Of a stretch of 31,969 bases of DNA, positions 23,324-30,228 are shown in pieces; position 1 is the stretch's first letter; each line of letters begins with the position of its first letter. The stretch lies in the IMG/VR virus record IMGVR_UViG_3300044638_004915, positions 1 through 31,969 of that record. One strand, 5' to 3'. Source of the stretch: a virus. The notes beneath the pieces are model-generated. The model had not been told where the DNA came from. It saw only the letters and a list, made by a program, of their open reading frames with translations, and made no database searches. A program made the translations under genes and the position numbers.

Positions 23324-24865
23324 TTATCCTGTAATTTTATTAAATGTATCAGTTGTTGTACTATAATTTTTCCATGCAGCAGCGGGTTCTTTCATAGATT
23401 CAGTTGGATGTGTTAACTGATTGTCAACATTTCTGTCAGTCTTATCTGACGAATATTTTAATGGATCTAAATTTTCATGCTGTGGGTATGGTTCATGTGT
23501 TGGAACTCTACGCATTATAGATTCAAATGTCGATCCATCGGCTGATGGTAAAATATGTGTCAATAATGGTGATGCAATCTCGGCAATTGCGGCGATTGGC
23601 CCATTCATATGGACTTTTGCAGCAGTTACCAGCTGGTTTCCACCAGAATTAATCTCAGTTGTAGTTCCAGCAGTAAATTTATTACTCCCAGTTGTATTAA
23701 CATCCATTTTACCAAGCGTAGTAATTTTTCCATTTTGTCCAATAACAATATCTGTATTTTTTGCAGACTCAGCATGAATATTATTACCTGCCTTTACATT
23801 AACATTTCTTCCTGCTTCTAAATTTATATCTCTACCGGCATGAAAATTAAAATCCTTTGAGGTGTGTATACTAATGCTATCTTCTGCAAATATATCTATT
23901 TTTCCGTTACTGGTTAGTTCTATCCAAGTAGATCCGCTTGCATTACCAATGTAAATCAAATCTTCACTATTATGTAATAAAATTTGATGACCAGTCCGAG
24001 TTCGGATTCTAATCAATTCATTATGAGGTATATCAACATTTCCACCGGTTTCCCCCTGTTCTATCGCAGCATATGATGGACCACCTGTTCCGGCTGGTGT
24101 TTTTCTTAAAAATTTATCATCCCCATCATCCATTACAAAAGTAGACCCACCTATATGGCTAACTGGTGCGTTCGTGATTCTGGAATCAGATTTACCAACT
24201 GCTCCAGTTTTTGCAGTTGGCTTTTTATCAAATGGGCCTGGTGTGCTGATACCAAAAACCATACTAGGTGTTTCACGTCTGGCGCTGCTTGTTGTTATCC
24301 CTCTGGTATCATCCAAAAGTAACCCCTGAGATGCTAACGCATCAACTAATGGGTGTTGTGGTTTTTTAAATTGAGTTGAATCACCGTCTCTATTATTTTC
24401 TAACTTGTTGTATTCTGCTACTGGTACACGGCCAGGTCTTCCAGCTGCATCAGCGGTTGCCGAATCTACTGAATTCTGGGTTGCTGCAATACCGGGAATC
24501 ATAAAATTCATACCTTCATCAGGTACACATCCAATCCAGTAACCTCTTCCAGGATCATCATTAACAAATATAACTACAACTAATGTCCCAACATCAGGTG
24601 GCACAAACCACATCCCGTAACTTTTTTGAGTATTGTTATAATCATTCTGATTTGTTACATAATCAAATCCAGTTACTCCATAAAATGGACTCATATATTT
24701 TACTTGTTGTACCTGTGCAGCAGATGTATCATTACCAGAACCTGGTCGTAATAACTGTACTTCCAATGATCCCATATATGATGTATCCAGATGGCTAATT
24801 ACTTTTGCTAAACATGGGCCTGTTGGCAATTCTGATTTTATACCGCTATTCTTATCTTCTGCCAT
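23324..24865 (-). CDS. 5: Baseplate hub/spike protein, T4 gp5-like without lysozyme domain
   Basis: A 513-residue protein. Residues 12-125 form the N-terminal OB-fold of the gp5/VgrG family (PCLAKVISHLDTSYMGSLEV, WFVPPDVGTLVVVIFVNDDPGRGYWIG). A low-complexity linker (about 130-235) follows where T4 gp5 has its lysozyme domain. Then come GGSTFVMDDG and IRIRTRTGHQILLHN, and a beta-helix of short repeats (about 320-420: GKIDIFAEDSISIH, GRDINLEAGRNVNVKAG) that would form the membrane-piercing needle. A C-terminal RRVPTHEPYPQHENLDPLK motif is present. The lack of a lysozyme domain means peptidoglycan cleavage must be done by another protein or is not needed. The start overlaps the upstream stop by one base (TAATG), with AGGGA as ribosome binding site. 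Confidence 0.88.
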   Translation of the reverse strand: MAEDKNSGIKSELPTGPCLAKVISHLDTSYMGSLEVQLLRPGSGNDTSAAQVQQVKYMSPFYGVTGFDYVTNQNDYNNTQKSYGMWFVPPDVGTLVVVIFVNDDPGRGYWIGCVPDEGMNFMIPGIAATQNSVDSATADAAGRPGRVPVAEYNKLENNRDGDSTQFKKPQHPLVDALASQGLLLDDTRGITTSSARRETPSMVFGISTPGPFDKKPTAKTGAVGKSDSRITNAPVSHIGGSTFVMDDGDDKFLRKTPAGTGGPSYAAIEQGETGGNVDIPHNELIRIRTRTGHQILLHNSEDLIYIGNASGSTWIELTSNGKIDIFAEDSISIHTSKDFNFHAGRDINLEAGRNVNVKAGNNIHAESAKNTDIVIGQNGKITTLGKMDVNTTGSNKFTAGTTTEINSGGNQLVTAAKVHMNGPIAAIAEIASPLLTHILPSADGSTFESIMRRVPTHEPYPQHENLDPLKYSSDKTDRNVDNQLTHPTESMKEPAAAWKNYSTTTDTFNKITG

Positions 24866-27183
24866 TAAAATTTCCCTGATCCAAATTGTGGTGTAATCAT
24901 ATCCGCACCTGTATTTTTTACTAATGTGTTCATCTTTGATGATCCCATACTATATTCTGTATCTACCGATAATCCTTTGTCGGTTACTGGCTGCAATGAG
25001 GCAGTTAACAATTCTTTTGCTTTTGGTTCATCTTGATTATTCTGACCTCTCAGTCTGTTAGCAGTTAACGTTTGTTTAAAAAGGCCACCTTTAAACTCAC
25101 TTCTAATGTTTGTCAATCTATATAACCCACTAAATCTCTGGCACAATTTATTATTCTTAAGATTATACATCCCTGTTGATGAGTTTATATCAGTAGGAGT
25201 TCTAAAATTTATAACAATATGAACTTCTCCATTTTGATAGTGCATACTACCATCTTTCGTAATATTCATTTTATCTTCTTTATCCGTAAAATTACCAGTA
25301 CCACTATTAGAAATATAATACGGATCACCTATAATGTCGCATGTTATATTCATCATATCCATTGAATTAATTACCGCGTCATGAAATATTTTTGCAGCTC
25401 GTGTAGCTGCAATATCACCACTTGTTCCACCAATATTATCATTGGATGTCTTGGTATTATCATATTTTGTAGATGATGCATCAATAGAATCATCATCACC
25501 AGATGGTGGAGAAACTGATGAAGTACCATTTTGTGATGATGGTTTATCAGCTACTCCAGAGGCTTGTTGTGATGACACAACATCGCCGTTATAAATGTAA
25601 TTATCGGTGGCCATTGATGTATAAAATGCATTATGCATAGTAAATTCAAATCTTATTAAATCTACGTTTTTACCAGTGTAAATATAATTGTATTCCTTAA
25701 CTGCTTGCTTAGTTAATTCCTCAATTCCAGGTGCTGGAGCATTCGGTGCCATAGTTTTACTAGCATGTACATAATATGGTATTACTCTATATACAATTAA
25801 TTTTGGAACTTGACCAGTTATTTTTAAATTTTCATCTGTTACAATGTGGTACGCTTGTGTATCAATTCTCCACCACTGATACATCCCTTCGGGGGTTAAT
25901 TTTTCAAATTTTAAAACATCATTTGGAATGTTGCTTTTTATCATTACTTGATTGATTGCATTAATAATGTCAGAATCTTGGGCAAATTTAAAATCAACTG
26001 ATCCAGGTTTAGCAGCAACTTTTGATCTATTATGTGATTTAGTTTTTGGATTCCATACATCATTGTCTAATGCAAATGGTGCATCCCCACTCCTATCTTT
26101 ATTGTAATTCATCGTTGCTTTACCTAATGCATTACAAGTACCATCGTTCTGCACAATACTCGATACAGTTGAATTTGATGATATCTTTACATCAACTCGT
26201 TTTACACCAAGTGTTTTAAATATTTCGTCATTATTTGCCGAGGTTGGATTTTTTGTTGCACCATCTTTGGTTTCAGTATTACCTGGTTTAGTTACCGATG
26301 ATCCAGCACCACTGGATGAAATATTAGTTGGAAACATTATTAATATTTCATCTGGAACTTTTACTATTTTTTTATCTTTTAATTGTTTTAATCTGGCATT
26401 GACAACTTGTTGTAGACTTTTTGGGCCGCTTTGTAACATCTCTTGGACAGTACTACCTGAAACAGTAGTATCGGTTTTAAGCTTTTTATATTCATCATTT
26501 AATGCTTTACCAGCAGTAGTGTATCCTTGAATAGTATATACACTTCCTGCTTCAGTTACTTTCATGTTGCATGTATTGAAATGAAATGTAATAAATTTAG
26601 TAGTATTTGGTATTTTAACCATCTGACCATTTTCAGTATTACCTCTAAATTCAATTGATAACAAATAGGGAGCTTCGTTCCAATTTTTATACTTTTGATT
26701 ATATGCAGCTACCTGCACTGCTTGCATAAACATTCCCATACTATATGGTTCTATTACTGTAAATTCAAGCGTGGTATTTGTTGTATTGCCATGATCATTT
26801 GAAAATGACGCATAACCATCAATTACTAAATCATCGATGAAAAAATCAAATTTACCACCATCTAAAGTAATTCTATCGTTTGGTTGCATACTTGCAGATT
26901 TACATATTAATGGTGGCATTTTTCCAGCAATATACGATTTATCTGGATGATTATATCCATTTGCATCTAAACAACTCAAACTAATAATATATGAATATGA
27001 TGCATATTTGTGTAAAGGATTTGCGATTGGCAACTTTGTATCAGACTTTCCAGATTTTCCGGTTGGACTTGAAAAAATCTTACCTATTCCATCAGTAACT
27101 GATGAAATTGCACCAGATATTGCTGAAACTGGTGATATGTTATCTAATACATGCGTTACACTTGGTATATTTGTTGCTCCCAT
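24865..27183 (-). CDS. Putative baseplate hub protein (in gp27-like position)
   Basis: A 772-residue protein between the gp53- and gp5-like genes. The N-terminal half holds a conserved block at about 59-260 (YSYIISLSCLDANGYNHPDK, TLEFTVIEPYSMGMFMQAVQ, APYLLSIEFRGNTENG) that resembles the tube-like domains of tail hub proteins. Two serine/asparagine-rich linkers (about 294-325 and 540-580) separate further domains. The C-terminal FSGLYRLTNIRSEFKGGLFKQ at about 684, then TANRLRGQ, is a pattern I associate with hub/late-control proteins. In T4, gp27 forms the trimeric hub that carries gp5; this protein is about twice as long and sits directly upstream of gp5, so a gp27-equivalent role is likely but inferred from position and local motifs. 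It starts one base after the gp53-like stop. Confidence 0.6.
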   Translation of the reverse strand: MGATNIPSVTHVLDNISPVSAISGAISSVTDGIGKIFSSPTGKSGKSDTKLPIANPLHKYASYSYIISLSCLDANGYNHPDKSYIAGKMPPLICKSASMQPNDRITLDGGKFDFFIDDLVIDGYASFSNDHGNTTNTTLEFTVIEPYSMGMFMQAVQVAAYNQKYKNWNEAPYLLSIEFRGNTENGQMVKIPNTTKFITFHFNTCNMKVTEAGSVYTIQGYTTAGKALNDEYKKLKTDTTVSGSTVQEMLQSGPKSLQQVVNARLKQLKDKKIVKVPDEILIMFPTNISSSGAGSSVTKPGNTETKDGATKNPTSANNDEIFKTLGVKRVDVKISSNSTVSSIVQNDGTCNALGKATMNYNKDRSGDAPFALDNDVWNPKTKSHNRSKVAAKPGSVDFKFAQDSDIINAINQVMIKSNIPNDVLKFEKLTPEGMYQWWRIDTQAYHIVTDENLKITGQVPKLIVYRVIPYYVHASKTMAPNAPAPGIEELTKQAVKEYNYIYTGKNVDLIRFEFTMHNAFYTSMATDNYIYNGDVVSSQQASGVADKPSSQNGTSSVSPPSGDDDSIDASSTKYDNTKTSNDNIGGTSGDIAATRAAKIFHDAVINSMDMMNITCDIIGDPYYISNSGTGNFTDKEDKMNITKDGSMHYQNGEVHIVINFRTPTDINSSTGMYNLKNNKLCQRFSGLYRLTNIRSEFKGGLFKQTLTANRLRGQNNQDEPKAKELLTASLQPVTDKGLSVDTEYSMGSSKMNTLVKNTGADMITPQFGSGKF

Positions 27184-27184
27184 A

Positions 27185-27487
27185 TTATAACCCCAATACT
27201 GATATTAAACTGCTGCTTTTTGGAAGATATATTTGTTTTCCTGGAATAAAATCAAATATTGGATCTTCCAATACATCTAAATTTCGTTGAATAAATACCC
27301 ACCATAATGTAGAATCACCGTAAACGTCAAACGCTAATAAGTCTGGTCTATAAGTGTATTGTGGTTCAATTGTATACAAATAATCATCTACCTCTGCACT
27401 AACTGGCCTAATTGCCAATATATCCAAATAATTTTGATTAACTGGGGTTGTGTACCATGGACTAGTACTAGAATATTTTGCTGCCAT
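27185..27487 (-). CDS. 53: Baseplate wedge protein, T4 gp53-like
   Basis: A 100-residue protein with the gp53/LysM-like core: TYRPDLLAFDVYGDSTLWWVF at about 45-65, then DPIFDFIPGKQIYLPK at 74-90. T4 gp53 is about twice as long, so only the core is kept. In T4, gp53 clamps neighbouring wedges around gp25 and gp6. The gene overlaps the stop of the gp48-like gene by one base and is followed one base later by the putative hub gene, consistent with coordinated synthesis of the inner baseplate. Confidence 0.8.
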   Translation of the reverse strand: MAAKYSSTSPWYTTPVNQNYLDILAIRPVSAEVDDYLYTIEPQYTYRPDLLAFDVYGDSTLWWVFIQRNLDVLEDPIFDFIPGKQIYLPKSSSLISVLGL

Positions 27488-28488
27488 TATATATACCCCA
27501 CTGAACTATTCATGTATCCGCCTGTAACAAATTTATCGAGACTAAACTTACGCACACTATCTCTACTGTATATTGGTTGTAATGTAACTTCGATTGAACT
27601 TTTAGTTGGAACATGAGCTGTACCACTATCGGTGCCACCAACACCAAATGTACCGAGTACACCAGATACTTGCCCAACCGTACCAGCAACACTACTCAAT
27701 GCACCAGTAATTCCCGATAATCCATTAACTGCACCACCGATGGTGTCAAACAATCCACCCATTTGATCAGATATTGCAGATATTTCACTTGCCATACTAC
27801 CAGCTACATGGCACCCAATATAATCACTACTAGCATCTAATTGAACAGACATTTTTGTAACTACAACTGGTACATTTTTAAATACATAATGTCCATATCC
27901 ATTAAGATGTACGATTGGTGGTGGATTTCCTGCTTTTGGATCGCTGCCGGTGAACATTTTGGTTAATGATCTTAAATAATGAACCATAGCTATCCAATAT
28001 AACCCTTGTGTGGAATCCTCAACATACATAGGTGCTTGAATTTGGATTGTTCCAGGATCACTATTTTGATAATATTGGAACATATAATTGTTATGCACTA
28101 CTGATTGCGTACCGTACCTTGCACCACTCGCTATTGTAATTGTGGGTGTGTACGGGAATATCAACCCACCAGCTTGTTTCAGTGGTGCCATAACTGGACT
28201 AGATTTAAAGCTGGACCAATTCGCCAAGCTTAATCGCACTCGCCAATCATCAGCATTTTCATCGCCTCCGAATGATGCAACTGCTCCTAAAATATCACCC
28301 ACCGCTTCTGCTCCAGCAGGAATGTTGATACTTCGGATCGCACTCATCACCCCACCAGAATCATAAGCAGATGATAATGCTGATCCAAGATTTCCAACGG
28401 TGTCAACTAAGCCAGCCGCTGATGTAATCGCGTTTTGTGCTGTACTAATAGTGGATGATAAGTCCCCACCAAGATCAAATAAACTCAT
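27487..28488 (-). CDS. 48: Baseplate tail-tube cap protein, gp48-like
   Basis: A 333-residue protein. An in-frame TTG at 28522-28524 would add 12 residues, but I chose the ATG at 28486-28488 because AAGGA lies 8 nt upstream and the TTG falls within the promoter region. Residues 1-75 are a small-residue-rich helical N-terminus (ISTAQNAITSAAGLVDTVG). The conserved part begins DDWRVRLSL (80) and includes GGLIFPYTPTITIASGARYG (107-126), VEDSTQGLYWIAMVHYLRS and GNPPPIVHLNGYGHYVFKN (187-205), with KSSIEVTLQPIYSRDSVRKF near the C-terminus. I know this pattern as the gp48-type tube cap of aquatic T4-like phages; a gp54-type assignment cannot be fully excluded. In T4 these proteins seed tail-tube polymerisation on the hub. 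First gene of the leftward late unit. Confidence 0.65.
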   Translation of the reverse strand: MSLFDLGGDLSSTISTAQNAITSAAGLVDTVGNLGSALSSAYDSGGVMSAIRSINIPAGAEAVGDILGAVASFGGDENADDWRVRLSLANWSSFKSSPVMAPLKQAGGLIFPYTPTITIASGARYGTQSVVHNNYMFQYYQNSDPGTIQIQAPMYVEDSTQGLYWIAMVHYLRSLTKMFTGSDPKAGNPPPIVHLNGYGHYVFKNVPVVVTKMSVQLDASSDYIGCHVAGSMASEISAISDQMGGLFDTIGGAVNGLSGITGALSSVAGTVGQVSGVLGTFGVGGTDSGTAHVPTKSSIEVTLQPIYSRDSVRKFSLDKFVTGGYMNSSVGYI

Positions 28489-28510
28489 TGTTTTTTCCTT
28501 TTTTATACAG

Positions 28511-28518
28511 TATTTAGT
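28511..28518 (-). promoter_or_regulatory. Late-promoter-like box ACTAAATA
   Basis: On the minus strand, ACTAAATACTGT lies 22 nt before the gp48-like ATG, followed by AAGGA. It shares TAAATACTGT with the box ahead of the gp6-like gene. Its first base on the minus strand (28518) is also the first base of the plus-strand -35 element of the gp55 promoter. Confidence 0.55.
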
Positions 28519-28546
28519 TGACAAAATTATGTTCGTATGTTATAAT
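28518..28546 (+). promoter_or_regulatory. Consensus sigma-70 promoter for gp55
   Basis: A perfect TTGACA (28518-28523) and a perfect TATAAT (28541-28546) are separated by 17 bases, with TATG just before the -10 box. The gp55 ATG is at 28570, leaving a short leader that contains the AAGGAT ribosome binding site. This marks gp55 as an early gene read by the unmodified host polymerase. Confidence 0.9.
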
Positions 28547-28569
28547 ACATAAACTTATAAGGATATAAA

Positions 28570-29400
28570 ATGAAAGAAACACCAAAAAATTATCTCAATA
28601 ACAAGGATTTGTTATTAGAAATTCACCGATCAAAATCCTCATACTGTAGCTTTACAGACCCCTCATATCATCAATATGACATCATTTTGTATGATTTGGA
28701 AAAGATTAACATCAGATCAGTTGCTACTGCCAAACGCAATAGAGCTAAACGATTAAGTGAAATCGAATTTGCAAAAAGAAAGGCAGCAGGTGAAAAAGTT
28801 AAACAAGCTGATTGTGAAATCAACTATAAAAAAATCCAAAAAACAGATTTAGTGTTCAGGATTATGACATATGAGCATATACCACTGAATAATATCCGTA
28901 AAAAAAATCCAAAAACAGAAGCGGATAAAAGAGAAAAAGTAAACTTTAAACCGTTTCAACATTGGGTTTTTAACGATAATGACGAACTTGTTTGTGTTGG
29001 AAAAAGCCATTGGAAAGGCGATTTAGTAACAGGGCATTTTGATAAAAATGCTGGAAAAATGACTGAAAGATTAGCAAGAATGTTGCTAATGATGTGTGAA
29101 CGGTATGGCACTAGAAGTAATGTTAGGGGTTATTCATACAACGATGAAATGCGTGGTCAAGCCATTCTGCAATTGGTTAGTATTGGTCTTCAATTTGATG
29201 AATCAAAATCTGATAATCCGTTTGCATACCTCACATCGTGTGTAATTAACAGTTTTGTTAGAATTATAAACATTGAAAAAAAACATAGAGAAATCAGGGA
29301 TGATATCTTAGAAATGAATGGATTAAACCCATCATTCACACGCACGAACTCAGGCGATTACGAGTCTGGGGAACGAAGAAATAACGAAGATTACGAATAG
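28570..29400 (+). CDS. 55: Late-transcription sigma factor, T4 gp55-like
   Basis: A 276-residue protein. The N-terminus NYLNNKDLL parallels T4 gp55 (NYVNNKELL). Residues about 163-247 align with the gp55 sigma region-2-like core: RLARMLLMMCERYG, then GYSYNDEMRGQAILQL, LQFDESKSDNPFAYLTSCV and NSFVRIINIEKKHRE. T4 gp55 binds core RNA polymerase and recognises TATAAATA late promoters. Differences: the protein is about 90 residues longer because of a lysine/arginine-rich insertion (about 50-150), and the C-terminus (TRTNSGDYESGERRNNEDYE) is acidic, without the hydrophobic clamp-binding tail of T4 gp55. It has its own sigma-70 promoter and AAGGAT ribosome binding site. The TAAATA boxes upstream of tail genes are its likely targets. 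Confidence 0.85.
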   Translation: MKETPKNYLNNKDLLLEIHRSKSSYCSFTDPSYHQYDIILYDLEKINIRSVATAKRNRAKRLSEIEFAKRKAAGEKVKQADCEINYKKIQKTDLVFRIMTYEHIPLNNIRKKNPKTEADKREKVNFKPFQHWVFNDNDELVCVGKSHWKGDLVTGHFDKNAGKMTERLARMLLMMCERYGTRSNVRGYSYNDEMRGQAILQLVSIGLQFDESKSDNPFAYLTSCVINSFVRIINIEKKHREIRDDILEMNGLNPSFTRTNSGDYESGERRNNEDYE

Positions 29401-29418
29401 CATGAAAAATTCATAATA

Positions 29419-29451
29419 TATGATATGAATACGAATCGTATTCATATCATA
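29419..29451. repeat. Near-perfect 16-bp inverted repeat between convergent genes
   Basis: The arms atgatatgaatacga and tcgtattcatatcat (15 bp, extended by a T-A pair) flank a single central base at 29435. It occupies most of the 58-base gap between gp55 and the antisense endonuclease gene. On the plus strand an A8 tract follows the stem. That is the reverse of a standard intrinsic terminator in either direction, so the function is uncertain. Confidence 0.85.
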
Positions 29452-29458
29452 AAAAAAA

Positions 29459-30097
29459 TCAAATATAAGACCAATTCTGAAATTTTTTACTACCACTTTT
29501 GCATCTTTTACAAACATTATTAGCTGTTATATTATGTGAGATCCCAGCATCTTGTAGTGAATTATAAATAATTCCATTAATTAGTACCTTTTTATATTGT
29601 TTAGGTCTATTTTTCATTTTTTCATAAAATTCAGGATTTTTCCATAATTCTTTTCTGTAAATCGATAAACGGCGTTTAAATTCCTCATTATTTTTGAGCT
29701 TCATCAATCCAGCCAATGCAGTGGTTCTATATTCATAATTAGTTTTCCATTCGTGTTTTAATTTATCACTTTTCAATTGCTTCAAGTATGCATATATCCT
29801 TGATGAAGTTTTGAATGTTCGGTCATGATTAGTAGTTTTCCATCTTAAAAATGATGATGCTGCATGTATCATCTTATATTGATCTTTACCACATGTAATT
29901 TTAATCAATAACAAATGACATATATAATGCTCTCTTGCTGTTAATTGTACTAAATTTAATTTTGTATTGTCACCACCCATACTTTTTGGTATTATATGAT
30001 GTTTTTCAACATACATATCGGTAGGCAAAATTCGGTGTTGTGCATTATATATAATAGAAAAATACCACTTTTTATACTTATTATCAATAAATATCAT
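29459..30097 (-). CDS. Free-standing HNH homing endonuclease
   Basis: A 212-residue protein. The HNH motif is at residues 32-61: KHHIIPKSMGGDN (His33/His34), LNLVQLTAREHYICH (Asn48, His57). The C-terminal 42 residues (INGIIYNSLQDAGISHNI, CKRCKSG, FQNWSYI) match the NUMOD1/IENR1-type DNA-binding module of phage homing endonucleases. A basic middle segment (NNEEFKRRLSIYRKELWKNP) resembles NUMOD3-like linkers. Such enzymes cut a target in phage lacking the gene and spread by repair. It is antisense to its neighbours, sitting between gp55 and gp47, as expected for an inserted selfish gene. The ATG at 30095-30097 has GGAG upstream, which can fold into a small hairpin. Length and motifs look intact, so it is probably active. 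Confidence 0.88.
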   Translation of the reverse strand: MIFIDNKYKKWYFSIIYNAQHRILPTDMYVEKHHIIPKSMGGDNTKLNLVQLTAREHYICHLLLIKITCGKDQYKMIHAASSFLRWKTTNHDRTFKTSSRIYAYLKQLKSDKLKHEWKTNYEYRTTALAGLMKLKNNEEFKRRLSIYRKELWKNPEFYEKMKNRPKQYKKVLINGIIYNSLQDAGISHNITANNVCKRCKSGSKKFQNWSYI

Positions 30098-30099
30098 TA

Positions 30100-30121
30100 C
30101 TGTAACTCCACTTAGTTATAG
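30100..30121 (-). promoter_or_regulatory. Hairpin overlapping the ribosome binding site of the HNH gene
   Basis: On the minus strand TAACT-AAGTGG-AGTTA forms a 5-bp stem with a 6-base loop, extendable by two pairs past a mismatch. The GGAG ribosome binding site is split between loop and stem. Sequestered ribosome binding sites are known for some T4 homing endonuclease transcripts. The stem here is short, so this is tentative. Confidence 0.35.
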
Positions 30122-30122
30122 A

Positions 30123-30152
30123 GCAGTTAGATATCCCCATATCGTGAACTGC
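30123..30152. repeat. Interrupted inverted repeat between divergent HNH and gp47 genes
   Basis: GCAGTT (30123-30128) pairs with AACTGC (30147-30152), and GATAT (30130-30134) with ATATC (30139-30143), enclosing a CCCC loop. No T-tract follows on either strand, so it is not a standard terminator. It lies in the HNH leader and just upstream of the gp47 promoter. Confidence 0.6.
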
Positions 30153-30167
30153 GTTTCTTATAAATCC

Positions 30168-30196
30168 TTGACTTATGTTTTAACAGATGTTATAAT
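30168..30196 (+). promoter_or_regulatory. Consensus sigma-70 promoter for gp47-gp46
   Basis: TTGACT (30168-30173, one base from consensus) and a perfect TATAAT (30191-30196) are 17 bases apart. The sequence around the -10 box (ATGTTATAAT) is the same as in the gp55 promoter. The gp47 ATG is at 30229 with AAGGA 6 nt upstream. Confidence 0.85.
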
Positions 30197-30228
30197 GTCC
30201 TTTTATTTATAAATTCCAAGGATGGACA

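Noticed and set aside
23421-23821. Plus-strand frames opposite the gp5-like gene
   Set aside because: They are shadows of the beta-helix repeats, with no start context or recognisable domain.
28489-28524. TTG start for the gp48-like protein
   Set aside because: It would place coding sequence over the late-promoter box; the ATG at 28486-28488 has AAGGA at the right distance.
29419-29451. Classical intrinsic terminator
   Set aside because: No T-tract follows the stem in either direction; the A8 tract is on the wrong side.
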